Shown: positions 1-9,185, numbered from the stretch's first letter. The stretch is 64,000 bases of DNA from Hyphomicrobiaceae bacterium (GCA_020638055.1 JACKJH010000001.1:1109854-1173853), one strand, 5' to 3'. Notes: a model not told the origin generated them from the sequence alone. Translations and numbers: made by a program.

Positions 1-20
1 GCGCAATTGCTCGGTGGTCC

Positions 21-944
21 CTAGCCTAAGGGCTCAACCGCTTGATCAACGATGCTACGGATGCGCTCTCTAATGAAGTGCGCGAGTTCGATTGCGGCGG
101 GATCACCCGAGTCGTCAAGCAGACCGGCGTAGGTTTCATAGTCAACAAACGCGATGCGGTCAGAAAATTGATCTTGGAGAACATCCTTCTGGAAGGCGGC
201 GACCTGTTCGGAAAGGATTGGAGCAAAACGGTGTGGCCCGATTGTAACGACGCCGAAATGAGACTTTCCATCCCGCTCAGCCATCGAGGCGGCAAAAAGG
301 AAGTTCCGCATCAATTGGTAGTTCGGCCCGCGGAGCGGGCAAATATTCGCTGAAGTTTGTAGTTCGAAGACCTCAGTTCGGAACCAACGCTTTCCCAGGC
401 TCCAATAGCTGCGTGGGCTGCGCTCGCCTTCCCAATTTTCCAGACGGCACCAAGCGCCTGTCCGCGTTGCCAAATCCGACCCCGGGCCGCGAAATCCAGC
501 ACACTTCTTTTCTGGTTTGGATTTGGAATACTGTCCGCAGCCTCCAAAGCCTTTACCGGCATCACTCACAAATTTTGACTCAATGCAAACCACTTCATCT
601 GCCGATACGCAGAGAGCATCGATACTCGTCGGCTGACGCGTGCCGAACTCTGAAAGCAATTCGCGATTTTCCCGCTCAGGCAGAATGGTCCAGCACAGCG
701 GTTGTGTGCGCCTCGGGAAGCAAGCAAGTGCGCCCCTGAAGAGCGACTCTAAAATAGCGTCCCTGGCTGTGATGGATCGGAGCGTTCCGAATGCACTCAA
801 ACAAAAGGCCTGAGATGATCGTGGAGAACTGGCATGGCTGTGCCATTTTAGTCCAGACGCGCGTTCTACATCAGTCAATGCATGGGGATGCAATGTGGGA
901 TTTGAATGCGGATAGCTGGTCGATTTCACTTTCGATTTAGTCAT
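21..944 (-). CDS. Putative PD-(D/E)XK restriction-type nuclease
   Basis: A 307-residue soluble protein. Around residues 108-123 an Asp (in SIDALCV) is followed by CIESKF, which fits the D...(D/E)xK metal site of PD-(D/E)XK nucleases. The segment SSQAFCLSAFGTL near residue 43 resembles the N-terminal block I remember from the PGN_0703-type putative restriction endonucleases; this is from memory, not from a search. No signal peptide or membrane segment is visible. The gene lies at the edge of a defence-gene cluster and points the same way as the TrlF, GIY-YIG and restriction-modification genes, which supports a defence role. The substrate is unknown. Confidence 0.55.
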   Translation of the reverse strand: MTKSKVKSTSYPHSNPTLHPHALTDVERASGLKWHSHASSPRSSQAFCLSAFGTLRSITARDAILESLFRGALACFPRRTQPLCWTILPERENRELLSEFGTRQPTSIDALCVSADEVVCIESKFVSDAGKGFGGCGQYSKSKPEKKCAGFRGPGSDLATRTGAWCRLENWEGERSPRSYWSLGKRWFRTEVFELQTSANICPLRGPNYQLMRNFLFAASMAERDGKSHFGVVTIGPHRFAPILSEQVAAFQKDVLQDQFSDRIAFVDYETYAGLLDDSGDPAAIELAHFIRERIRSIVDQAVEPLG

Positions 945-1330
945 CCAATCAAAGCACCCATTCTAGCGGTCAAGTGGTTCGACCAAGGCGTTCAGTCAGC
1001 AAAGCACTACCGAAACTCATGCCTCCCAAAGTTCATTAGCCAGTCCCGATCTGATTCACTACGTCCCCGTGTGCGTAGCTCTAAGAGCCACAACTCCGCT
1101 GTTCACTTGCCGTTCGGTCACCAATGTCATGAACACGTCTCATGGTTCCAGCCGCTCCTCATCGAGCATTTACTCGCCGGCTCCTTTGCCGATGGCTCTT
1201 TCCGTCGTGCATGCGATGCTCGTCAATATCCTCATAAGTGTCCACTATAGACTTTCGGGCCGCCTGCGTATTCTAACTCGACTTTCTAAAGCGTACTCCT
1301 CCGTGCGCGAGCGCGGTTCGCACAGCCGAG
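945..1330. other. Intergenic stretch, no gene seen
   Basis: About 390 bases between two leftward genes. Open frames here look like chance readings: low-complexity Ser/Arg-rich translations with no ribosome binding site. I see no tRNA, no strong hairpin and no clear repeat. It probably holds the promoter of the leftward nuclease gene. Confidence 0.5.
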
Positions 1331-4042
1331 CTAGCCCGCTCCGGTGGCGTCCCCGTACGTCACCTGAGCGGCGCTCCAGATCTGATAGATCGTCTTTCTG
1401 CGCTCGAACGCCTCGGGGCCGCCCTCCATGATGCGGACGATGCGCTCCTGGCACGCGGCTGAGTCGATGCTGCCCGTCGTCACGATAATGTTCTCGTCCG
1501 TGGCTTCGCACGACGTAACGGTTTCAGCATCGCCGAGGACCGGGAAATTGGCGTCGTGCGTGGCGAAAATAAATTGTTGCGAGGGCTTTAGCGTCCGCAG
1601 CAGTTTGACCACCTCTTCGTAGACGGTCTGGCTGTCGAGATCGTCTTCTGGCTGGTCGATGATCAAAAGGTCCTTGTCCTTCTGGCTCAGGATAAAGAGC
1701 ATCATCGCTGACGCGCGTTGCCCGAGCGAGTGCGACTTCAAAGCCTTGCCGTGATACGTCACCTCGTGGCTGTTCGGTATCTGGTAGGAAAGAAGGTCCC
1801 CGAGGTTGGCCATGATGCCTTCCTTGAAAGTTTCCGCTTTCCCCTTGGTCAGCTTTGCCGCGTCGTCGAGGTGTTTGAACACGTCGCCAAAATCCGCGTA
1901 CTTGTCGGCAATCGCCTGCCAGTAATCCTTGCGCATCGACCGGCCCTTGAAGGTTTCTTCAAACTTGGCCTTGAACGCTTCCTTGTCGCCCTTGAACATC
2001 GCGGTGACCTGAAGCGCGGGCTGCGCCTTGTTAATCTTGTCGAGCGCAGCGGAGATCGAGCGAAACTCTTCGAGCCAGATCTCGTCAAGGGCGGCAAGCG
2101 CCTTGTGCAGGGCCTCGCGCTTCTCCCGCTCCTTGGCTGCGCTCTTTAAGAGTTCGGTCACGCGCGTCTTAAGCATTGTCTTCTGCTGCTGGAGGCCCAT
2201 ATAGTCCTCAGGACGGATCGAGGTGATGCCCTTGTCTTTGAGTGCAGCAAGCAGGTCCCGCTCAACGGCAGCAAACTCTTCCTTGAGACCATCCTTTGTC
2301 GCGGTCAGCTCCTCGCGCAACTTGGCAAGTTCGCCCGTGGCCTTGCTCGCCTTCTCCGTTAGCGCCTTGCCATCCGCGATGGTAGCCTTCAGCTCATCGA
2401 GCTTTACCTGATAGCGCTTGAAGAAATCGGCGTTGTGCTGGGATTCTGCGGCTGGAATCGACGCAAATTCCTCATCCGCCTCATTTACGCTACCACTCAG
2501 GCGCCCAACCCAAGCCTCGGCCTTTGCTTCAGCATCTTCGCAGAAGGCGAGCTCATTACTGAAAACAACCTGTTTGTCCAGCTTCTCCCGGACACCATGC
2601 TTGTCGAGCTGCTCGAGTCGGAACTCGACATCCTGAAGCTGGCGCGTCTTATCATCCTTTTCCTCGGCTTCGGTCTGCGATGATGTGAATGCGGTGATCA
2701 CTGCCGTCAAGTCGGAGCGCTGAGCGGACTCTCGTGCGCGGATTGGTTTGAGAGTATCGCCGACAAGTTTTTCGACAAGGTCGTGCCCGAATGTCTTACC
2801 GGTCGCGGATAGGTCCTTCTGCCCAAAGTATACGGGGCTCGTGATCACCGTCTCGCGCACAGCGACGCCCGGACGAAGTTCTCCTCCCACATAGACATCC
2901 GAGCTTACGTGGCCGACAATCCTGCGTATCTCGAACAGATCGCCGTGGCGGTCGACCGCTTCGACGATGACCTTGCCACCGCTCTTCAAAACATAGGGCA
3001 CCAGGTCTTTCTTGTAGTCGTGATCATCGGCCTTTGTGGTTAGGTCGATGCCGAGCGCATAGCGCAAGCTCTCGATTACAGCTGACTTGCCGCTACCGCG
3101 GATGCCGATGATGCAGTTAAGGTGCGGCGAGAAGAGAACCTTCTGCCCGTCCAGCAGCCCGCCCTCGAAGCGGATCGATTTGACGTAAGAGTGGCCGACG
3201 GACGGGGCGCTGGCCAACACTCGGAAGCCGAAGTCCTTAAGGGCGAATTTAACCGCCTCGAAGCCCGGGTCGCCGATCTTGATGAAGACATGTTGCCCCT
3301 TGCCGACTTCCTCGATCTTCTTCGGATCACTTCCTTCAAGCTCAGCTGGATAGTCAGGCCACCACTGCCTGACCTTTGCGCGGCATTTCGCGTCCGGCTT
3401 GTCGTGCGTGCGGACCTTCTGAAAGCCGAGACAGTACTTCTGCACGAGCGGGGATTTCGCGAGCTCCTGAAGCCTTCCCCCGTCAATCTCCTTCCAGAGA
3501 CCGCTGTTCGCTTCGACATGCGCGAAGATGATAAAGAAGTCCTTGTGGAAGGCCTCAAGCTTCTTGAGGGTCTCGACGATGTTGTCGTTCGACCTGCCAT
3601 TCTCGTTCTCGTACTCCGCTGGCGCTCTGCCGGAGAAAGCATTTCCAAGGAACTGGTTGATGTAGTCCTTTCCGTCCTCGATCCACTGGTCGGAGAAGAC
3701 GACAAGCGTATGCACTCCGTTCGCGCCGTCGTTGACGGACAGCTCAACACCCGGCAGCAGGTAGATTCCTTCCCTACGGGCCTTCTTGCGCAAGCCCTTA
3801 AACTCCCCGTAGTCGAACTTGTTGTGATTGGTGATCACGCCAACGCCTATGCCTTGTTCCTTGAGCTTCTCGACATAGCGCGCCACAAACTGATTATCGT
3901 CGCCGCTGTAGGAGAACTCCTTGTCTGCGCGTGTATGCAGATGAAAATCAGCGCGCACCCATTCGGTCCCATTGGGGAACGGGATGACGGACGCGGCTTT
4001 GAGTTCAGCGGCAGGACTTGATGCCGGCATGGTATCTCTCAA
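1331..4042 (-). CDS. TrlF-family PHP-domain AAA-like ATPase
   Basis: A 903-residue two-part protein. Residues about 27-260 form a PHP-type phosphoesterase domain: RADFHLHTRADKEF (HxH), VITNHNKFDYGEF, PGVELSVNDG and IIFAHVEANSG carry the expected metal-binding His/Glu positions. An SMC/ABC-like ATPase follows: Walker A GIRGSGKSAVIES near residue 315, a long charged coiled coil (about 440-690), Walker B LLIIDQPEDDLDSQ and an H-loop ATHDANFP near residue 840. The layout matches proteins named TrlF family AAA-like ATPase, often found in defence islands, though their activity is not well known to me. An earlier or later ATG (4042 or 4030) is possible. Confidence 0.85.
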   Translation of the reverse strand: MRDTMPASSPAAELKAASVIPFPNGTEWVRADFHLHTRADKEFSYSGDDNQFVARYVEKLKEQGIGVGVITNHNKFDYGEFKGLRKKARREGIYLLPGVELSVNDGANGVHTLVVFSDQWIEDGKDYINQFLGNAFSGRAPAEYENENGRSNDNIVETLKKLEAFHKDFFIIFAHVEANSGLWKEIDGGRLQELAKSPLVQKYCLGFQKVRTHDKPDAKCRAKVRQWWPDYPAELEGSDPKKIEEVGKGQHVFIKIGDPGFEAVKFALKDFGFRVLASAPSVGHSYVKSIRFEGGLLDGQKVLFSPHLNCIIGIRGSGKSAVIESLRYALGIDLTTKADDHDYKKDLVPYVLKSGGKVIVEAVDRHGDLFEIRRIVGHVSSDVYVGGELRPGVAVRETVITSPVYFGQKDLSATGKTFGHDLVEKLVGDTLKPIRARESAQRSDLTAVITAFTSSQTEAEEKDDKTRQLQDVEFRLEQLDKHGVREKLDKQVVFSNELAFCEDAEAKAEAWVGRLSGSVNEADEEFASIPAAESQHNADFFKRYQVKLDELKATIADGKALTEKASKATGELAKLREELTATKDGLKEEFAAVERDLLAALKDKGITSIRPEDYMGLQQQKTMLKTRVTELLKSAAKEREKREALHKALAALDEIWLEEFRSISAALDKINKAQPALQVTAMFKGDKEAFKAKFEETFKGRSMRKDYWQAIADKYADFGDVFKHLDDAAKLTKGKAETFKEGIMANLGDLLSYQIPNSHEVTYHGKALKSHSLGQRASAMMLFILSQKDKDLLIIDQPEDDLDSQTVYEEVVKLLRTLKPSQQFIFATHDANFPVLGDAETVTSCEATDENIIVTTGSIDSAACQERIVRIMEGGPEAFERRKTIYQIWSAAQVTYGDATGAG

Positions 4043-4204
4043 TAGGATAGCTCTAAAATAAAGCCGTCTGCCCCCAGGCCAAAGGCTTCTTCGTGAAACG
4101 AACTACCTGAATCCCCGGCGCCGAAAACCTGCAAGCGCCCGTTCTTCGCCATCGTGGCCGCACTGCCATGACCAGCCCCGGCACGCCGACAACGGAGCGC
4201 ACGC

Positions 4205-4648
4205 CTAGGGCTCCTGTCGATAATAGGACCTGCTATCCCACCCGACGAACTGCATGGACGCGCAAAGAGCCTGCTCCAGCATTTTCGACCAGTCCTCAAC
4301 TTCGCTAGTGGATGTCGGCAGCAACCAGTCAAAGTCATCGGTGAGCGCGAAACCGTGCTGAGTGAGCCAAAAGCGGACAGCAAATTCGAAGTGGTTAGCC
4401 ACCTGTTCGTCGCATTTCGGAAGCTCGACGCTGCCCAGCATCTCGACCCGACACCTTCGGTTCCTCGCAACTTCCCCAGGACGGTCGGCAAGCCTACCCT
4501 CTCGTCCAACAATTCCGATTTTGATCCGGCTTTGATCGTCAGGAGCGCACATAACATAGATACGTCGCCCCTCGCGTACCTCCATGTCGTGTCGGCCCGT
4601 ATTCCACCTACCTGTCAGACTTGCGACGTTGCTGCTGTTTTCGGTCAC
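4205..4648 (-). CDS. Small GIY-YIG/T5orf172-like protein
   Basis: A 147-residue protein. Residues about 30-90 contain RRIYVMCAPDDQSRIKIGIVG, then an Arg-rich stretch, LGSVELPKCDEQVANHFE. This resembles the T5orf172 branch of the GIY-YIG nuclease fold (YV...KIG...R...E). Canonical catalytic spacing is only partly visible, so activity is uncertain. It sits between the TrlF gene and the restriction enzyme gene on the same strand, suggesting a shared defence module. It has no obvious signal peptide. It could be an orphan accessory protein rather than a nuclease. Confidence 0.55.
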   Translation of the reverse strand: MTENSSNVASLTGRWNTGRHDMEVREGRRIYVMCAPDDQSRIKIGIVGREGRLADRPGEVARNRRCRVEMLGSVELPKCDEQVANHFEFAVRFWLTQHGFALTDDFDWLLPTSTSEVEDWSKMLEQALCASMQFVGWDSRSYYRQEP

Positions 4649-4694
4649 ATCATACGTCCTCCTCTGCTACACGCGCGGGCAATTTTTACACAGA

Positions 4695-5432
4695 TCATGA
4701 TCGTGCCGCCTCTACAGCGATATGACCAGCCAGTTCAGTTACGAAAGTCTTGAGGCCGGTCAATTCGGCGAGTTCGGTATGCTCGCCGCTATCCACCGCA
4801 TCGCGCTTTGACAGCAGTATAGATGCTGATGAATAGAGCTGTTCCTGCACGAGCTTGCGACACATAATATTATATCGAGCTGCATAGGACGCCCCATCGA
4901 ACTCTGGGAACACTGGAAAGTGCGGCGAAGCATCTTTGACCGGTGAGCGCGACTTGTCCGCATCTTCAAGCAGCATGAGCCATCCGACGAATGGGCGCGG
5001 CTGTTCGCCGAATGCGCCTTCACGGTAGGCCGTCCAAAGATCGTGCGCCGTACCGATCGCTTCCTCGGCACGATTATTGAAGTTGTTGCCGAAGGATGGT
5101 CCGACCTGGCTCTTGAATTCTAATGCGGCGATCAAGCGGCCTTCATTGGTGACAAGCAGGTCCCACTGTTTCGTCGGCCTGAAATACCCCGGCAGTGTTA
5201 CGACGGCACGCTTCTGATGAATTCCTGCATGATCGAGACCGTTCGCCCGCACGATGTCGACCACAAGCGCTATGAATCCGTCCATATTCTTACCGGCGGT
5301 GACGCCCGCGCGCTCGCCTTGGTCGGCGTTGCCTGCTTCGATCTGCTTTAGGCGTGCTGATTCGCGGTTGCCCCAGAAAGCCTTGATGGCCTCCTTTGCC
5401 TTTTCTTCGTAATTTGCTAGTTCGATCGCCAC
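4695..5432 (-). CDS. PaeR7I/XhoI-family type II restriction endonuclease
   Basis: A 245-residue protein whose central block TKQWDLLV followed by AALEFKSQVGPSFGNNFNNR is characteristic of the XhoI/PaeR7I family, whose known members cut CTCGAG. The Asp of QWDLL and the E-x-K of EFKSQ fit a PD-(D/E)XK catalytic centre. The family is normally about 240-250 residues, so the gene looks full length. It starts ten bases after the stop of the methyltransferase gene on the same strand, so they are very likely one transcript with modification first. Target specificity is inferred from the family and not shown by the sequence. Confidence 0.9.
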   Translation of the reverse strand: MAIELANYEEKAKEAIKAFWGNRESARLKQIEAGNADQGERAGVTAGKNMDGFIALVVDIVRANGLDHAGIHQKRAVVTLPGYFRPTKQWDLLVTNEGRLIAALEFKSQVGPSFGNNFNNRAEEAIGTAHDLWTAYREGAFGEQPRPFVGWLMLLEDADKSRSPVKDASPHFPVFPEFDGASYAARYNIMCRKLVQEQLYSSASILLSKRDAVDSGEHTELAELTGLKTFVTELAGHIAVEAARS

Positions 5433-5442
5433 GTTGACCCGC

Positions 5443-7182
5443 CTATAGTTCGCCGTTGCCCCTCAGCGCTTCGCGCTCCTTTCTCGTGAGGGCGTAAAGC
5501 TGGAAGACTGCGTTATTGCAGCCGGCTTCATCACCAGCCTTCGCGGCGGCAATTAGCTTTTTCTTGGTGTCCGCATTTACCGCGGACCAGCGCGGCAGCC
5601 TGATCCGCCGGAGATACTGCGCTTGAAAGCGCAAATAACCGCCGCGCATCTTGGTCGAATAGGTCGCCACGAAAAGGCGCGCGATGCCTGATCTCAGCAC
5701 AGCCTGCAATGCGCGCAAGTCCCATTCATCCGAAGTGATGAAATAAAGATTGTGGTGCGGGTAGAGCATGCCGTCTTCATAGACGATGTGGGCGCCGCCC
5801 TTGATATCGGGGACGAGCAGCTTCGGCTGTTTGGCCAGTGCCGGGTAAATCCGGTCAATTGTTCTGTACCAGTTGGCCGGGGCCTTCTTGGCGATGTGCC
5901 GTTTGGCAATCTGATCCTTACGGCTTTCGAGGTACTTCCGAAGCTTCGGGTACTCACGCAGATCGACGAGGCCACCTCCTTCTGCGAACGGGTTGATGAT
6001 GCCGAGCCCGCGCCATTTCACTTCGCCGCTTTCGATATCGCGGGGCATGGCCAGTGGCAGCTTCCGGTCGGGCTCAACGTCCAGATCTTCAAACGGTCCG
6101 ATGAAGGCTTTGTCGGCACCAGTGGCGACTCCAATCCCGACCTTGCATCCAGCGTCTTCAATCGCCGGGAAATCCCGCTCAAGCCGCCGGACCAGCGCGA
6201 GTTGGTCGGAAAACTCTAGTATCCAGGGCTGTGTGCCGTCCACGACAGTAGCGATCACTCTGACTGGACCAACTTGTGCCGTCTCGTCTGGTGAGAGCAG
6301 TAGCGCTGCAAGCTCATCAAGCGAGGCTTTTGTGATGTCCGGACGGTGTGCGATCCGGGTCGGGCCAGACTTTTCGCGCGTGATGATCGTGATGGCCGGG
6401 TAGGCGATGACATCGGCATGGAAGGCTGGCGTGTCGACCATATCCACGTAGATTTTGAGGCGATAGTCGCGGGCGACCATGGCGCGAAGCGGCCCGCCAT
6501 AGCGGTTTTTCATCCAGCGGTCCGCGCAGATGAAGCCAAGCGATCCGTTTGGTCCCAATAGGGACAGCGAACGTTCGATGAACGGGATATAGATGTCGGC
6601 GCGATCATAGACAGTGGAATAGCGCGCGCGGTATTCTGATAAAAGTACGTCGGGGATGAGTTCTTGCCGGACGTAAGGCGGATTACCGACGACGCAGTGA
6701 AAACTGTCTGGCAGATCAACAAGCAAGAAATCACCAAGGACAAGCCATCGATCAGCGAGCGCGGTCGCGTCCGCCTTCTTAATTTTCTCATGACGCAGAA
6801 GATCCAGAACCTTCTTGCGGGTCGCATCGTAGGATTCTGCATGCAGCTCGACGGCGCGGATACAATCACCAAGCTGCGAGGCGTTTTGGCCCTTAACTTT
6901 CGACCGCCACGCGGCAAGCAGGCGCTCGATCGCAACAAGAAGAAAATCACCATCGCCGAAAGAAGGCTCAAGCAGCCTTAGCGTGTGAAGCGGCTTGTCC
7001 TGGGTGTAGCCGACGAGATCAAGAATGAACTCGACCACTTCGCGCTTGGTGAAAATTGCGCCGCGCTCTTCAACTCCGGCAATCGAGAGCTTTTCCAACG
7101 CATCTTCGACAGGGCACATGCCAGGTAGAGAAGACTGGCTGACCTGCGTTAGCGTACGCTTTTCTGTCGTCAATTGGCTCAT
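5443..7182 (-). CDS. N6-adenine DNA methyltransferase partner of the XhoI-like enzyme
   Basis: A 579-residue N6-adenine methyltransferase of the Eco57I/PaeR7I type. It has the SAM-binding motif LEPSFGDGDFLLVAIE near residue 75 and the catalytic NPPY motif in VVGNPPYVRQE near residue 165, followed by a long target-recognition region. It protects host CTCGAG-type sites from the downstream endonuclease. I chose the ATG at 7182 because it overlaps the stop of the ribbon-helix-helix gene by four bases (ATGA); an upstream in-frame start at 7275 would run through that gene. The overlap suggests translational coupling. Confidence 0.88.
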   Translation of the reverse strand: MSQLTTEKRTLTQVSQSSLPGMCPVEDALEKLSIAGVEERGAIFTKREVVEFILDLVGYTQDKPLHTLRLLEPSFGDGDFLLVAIERLLAAWRSKVKGQNASQLGDCIRAVELHAESYDATRKKVLDLLRHEKIKKADATALADRWLVLGDFLLVDLPDSFHCVVGNPPYVRQELIPDVLLSEYRARYSTVYDRADIYIPFIERSLSLLGPNGSLGFICADRWMKNRYGGPLRAMVARDYRLKIYVDMVDTPAFHADVIAYPAITIITREKSGPTRIAHRPDITKASLDELAALLLSPDETAQVGPVRVIATVVDGTQPWILEFSDQLALVRRLERDFPAIEDAGCKVGIGVATGADKAFIGPFEDLDVEPDRKLPLAMPRDIESGEVKWRGLGIINPFAEGGGLVDLREYPKLRKYLESRKDQIAKRHIAKKAPANWYRTIDRIYPALAKQPKLLVPDIKGGAHIVYEDGMLYPHHNLYFITSDEWDLRALQAVLRSGIARLFVATYSTKMRGGYLRFQAQYLRRIRLPRWSAVNADTKKKLIAAAKAGDEAGCNNAVFQLYALTRKEREALRGNGEL

Positions 7183-7385
7183 CGGGTTTGCTTCATCTCT
7201 CCCAGAGTCATACTCAAGGTATTGGTCTTTCCATATCGCTCTAGGAACTCGCGCATGGAGCGACGGATCAGCCACGAGGCCGTGACATCGCTGTTCTTCG
7301 CCAGTGAATCGAACACGTCATAGTCATCAGGGTCCACGGTGACCGTAACCCTCTTCATGGTCTTTTGCTTCTTTCTTGCGGGCAT
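7179..7385 (-). CDS. Ribbon-helix-helix regulator leading the R-M operon
   Basis: A 68-residue protein with the ribbon-helix-helix pattern: a basic strand KRVTVTVDPDDYDVF, then helices with SWLIRRSMREFLERYG. Such proteins are dimeric DNA-binding repressors. It is the first gene of a three-gene leftward operon with the methyltransferase and the endonuclease. A palindrome with an extra half site lies 29-51 bases upstream of its start, a good candidate for its own operator. It may act as the controller of the restriction-modification operon, replacing the more common HTH C protein. An antitoxin is the alternative, but no toxin gene is adjacent. Confidence 0.75.
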   Translation of the reverse strand: MPARKKQKTMKRVTVTVDPDDYDVFDSLAKNSDVTASWLIRRSMREFLERYGKTNTLSMTLGEMKQTR

Positions 7386-7413
7386 ACCCTCGGCTCATGA
7401 GTGATGGATCGAA

Positions 7414-7436
7414 TCATACCCAATCATACCGTATGA
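7414..7436. promoter_or_regulatory. Candidate operator for the ribbon-helix-helix regulator
   Basis: TCATACCGTATGA at 7424-7436 is a perfect 6+1+6 palindrome. A third TCATAC half site sits exactly ten bases earlier at 7414. Three half sites with helical spacing just upstream of a ribbon-helix-helix gene fit cooperative autoregulation. Confidence 0.6.
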
Positions 7437-7513
7437 CCTATGCGCTCAATGCTTTCTGTTGGAGCCTATCCACATACACTCGAAGCCTGCTTCGGCGGAG
7501 CCGTCCATCGCCC

Positions 7514-7873
7514 TTACCTAATTAGGCGCTCTGTCGCGGTGCGTCGCCAGATCAATTCCAGCCGGTACATTTCACCAAACGACATGGCCGCAGTCTCATG
7601 CCGGGTTCGCCCAGCAAGCCAGGGAGGCGATGAGCACCGACCCATGTCATCAAACTCCTTTGGGGTGGGGTCGGCCCAATCATCGGTCCATTTGTGGGTT
7701 CGTCGATAAGTCTCATCGACCAGCTCGCCAACGGACTTCTGTCCGGTCCAGGCATAAAGCAACGCCGTGCTGATGGCTCTTTGATCGAGGAGTCCGTCCT
7801 TCCGCAGGCTCTCGCGAGCCTCTTTGACGATGGCGCGCTGCCTTCGGGATAGGTTGCTCGTCCAGCTTCTCAT
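7514..7873 (-). CDS. Hypothetical protein, 119 aa
   Basis: I do not recognise this protein. It is soluble and rich in Arg and Trp, with a predicted helical N-terminus (RRQRAIVKEARESLRKDG) and conserved-looking blocks LLYAWTGQKSVGELVDETYRRTHKWTDDW and SFGEMYRLELIWRR. It lies alone, leftward, between the restriction-modification operon and the serine recombinase gene. Other frames over this interval are poorer. It could be a small regulator or an unrecognised island protein. Coding is likely but unproven. Confidence 0.5.
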   Translation of the reverse strand: MRSWTSNLSRRQRAIVKEARESLRKDGLLDQRAISTALLYAWTGQKSVGELVDETYRRTHKWTDDWADPTPKEFDDMGRCSSPPWLAGRTRHETAAMSFGEMYRLELIWRRTATERLIR

Positions 7874-8031
7874 TGGTGTCCCTAAATCGACCTAAACCGA
7901 AAGCCGATAGTGGCGCTCACCTCGGCACGCTTCAACACATCATCCTAGCTCGTTCGCACGCGCAAAGGGCAACGCCTCGCGAGTGCATGTCTTTAGCGAG
8001 AAGCCAATTTGTGCCCAATTGGCTGTCGCCG

Positions 8032-8082
8032 TTGGCGTCCCATGCGGGTACACCCAGAGAGAACGCTGCATTCGGACGCCAA
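8032..8082. repeat. Inverted repeat upstream of the serine recombinase gene
   Basis: TTGGCGTCC at 8032-8040 is matched by GGACGCCAA at 8074-8082, a perfect 9-base inverted repeat with a 33-base spacer. It lies about 90 bases before the recombinase start, where resolvases usually keep their res or promoter sites. The role is inferred from position only. Confidence 0.35.
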
Positions 8083-8169
8083 ACTGCGTCCTTTCAGAGT
8101 TGACTTCAGGCCGAACAGGACACCCCAATGGGACCACACCCAGATCGGACACCTTACCGGAGGTATTGC

Positions 8170-8754
8170 ATGGGGAAGGCATTCGGCTATGCACGCGTTA
8201 GTACAGAGGACCAAGACACGGCGATCCAACGCACGGCCCTACTTGGGGCTGGTGTGTTGCAGGGGCTGCTATTTGAGGAGAGGCGTTCGGGTGCGCAGCG
8301 CGATGGCCGCAAGGAGTTGGAGCGCGTGCTTTCACTTCTTAGTCGCGGCGACTCCCTGGTGGTTACTCGTCTTGATCGCCTTGGCCGGTCACTCCGAGAT
8401 CTCGCCAACATCGCGCATGAGATTGAAGAGAAGAGCGCCCATCTAATAGTACTTGAGCAGCACGTGGACACTTCAAGCGCCGCAGGCCGGGCCTTCTTCG
8501 GGATGCTGTCCGTATTTGCAGCCTTTGAGACCGATGTTCGCCGCGAGCGGCAGCTCGAAGGCATCGCGACAGCCAAGAAGAAGGGCGTCTACAAGGGCGG
8601 GGTCAAACGCCTTGATCGTGACCGAGTGGCCGAGCTACAGGCAGAGGGGCTTGGACCTGCAGCTATTGCCCGCCAGCTCGGCATGGCGCGCAGCTCTGTC
8701 TACAGGCTGTTCGAGGAGGAAGCTACTTCCTCACGCCGACAGCGGACGCGCTGA
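8170..8754 (+). CDS. Serine recombinase (resolvase/invertase family)
   Basis: A 194-residue small serine recombinase. The catalytic Ser is in YARVSTEDQ near residue 10. The conserved block VVTRLDRLGRSLRDLANI and the helix GRAFFGMLSVFAAFETDVRRERQ are typical of resolvases and invertases. The C-terminal HTH (GLGPAAIARQLGMARSSVYRLF) completes the usual 180-200 residue layout, so it looks intact. I prefer the ATG at 8170, which begins directly before the catalytic domain, over the upstream start at 8128. It probably resolves or inverts DNA in the surrounding island. No invertible segment was identified. Confidence 0.88.
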   Translation: MGKAFGYARVSTEDQDTAIQRTALLGAGVLQGLLFEERRSGAQRDGRKELERVLSLLSRGDSLVVTRLDRLGRSLRDLANIAHEIEEKSAHLIVLEQHVDTSSAAGRAFFGMLSVFAAFETDVRRERQLEGIATAKKKGVYKGGVKRLDRDRVAELQAEGLGPAAIARQLGMARSSVYRLFEEEATSSRRQRTR

Positions 8755-9185
8755 CCACCCTAGCAGCCAACTTGCCGGGCATTGGCGGTCCGCCTGCCTT
8801 TTGTACGCTGATCTCTCAGAAGCTCCCATGCGCAATACGCACCTGATGGACTGCCAAGGGCCACTAAACGAGTTAGAGGCGCACCGCAGCACGTTCGGAT
8901 CTTGTGCCGGGCCGATAGCTGCATGGCCAAGTAAGCCATTCGATCCAACTTTGTGGTTTCCTAAACCAATCGGTTCTGGCCGCCTTCCTCACTGCCCCCC
9001 CGTAAGCATTTGCGGTGTCCGGATCAGATTGATGACCACGATCGAAAACTGCGCATTGGATGAGACGCACCTCGTCAGATGAGCGCGAGTTGTGCGCTGC
9101 ACGTTAACAACATTGACAACTTGTCAATCTGCTATTCTCATTCTGCTGATTAGACCGTTGGTTCGAGGCCACCCAGGAGTAGTGT
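8755..9185. other. Intergenic stretch with an operator-like palindrome
   Basis: About 430 bases between the recombinase gene and the large secreted-protein gene. Open frames overlapping the recombinase or reading leftward look like chance. The only structure I see is the palindrome at 9112-9128, listed separately. Confidence 0.5.
9112..9128. promoter_or_regulatory. Perfect 17-base palindrome, candidate operator
   Basis: ATTGACAACTTGTCAAT is a perfect 8+1+8 palindrome ending 57 bases before the start of the 965-residue secreted protein gene. Its position and symmetry fit a repressor site for a dimeric regulator. It contains TTGACA, which could be a -35 element, but the spacing to the next TATTCT is too short for a standard promoter. 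Confidence 0.5.

Noticed and set aside
3122..4021. Rightward 299-codon reading opposite the TrlF gene
   Set aside because: It is a shadow of the TrlF coding strand, which carries clear PHP and ATPase motifs.
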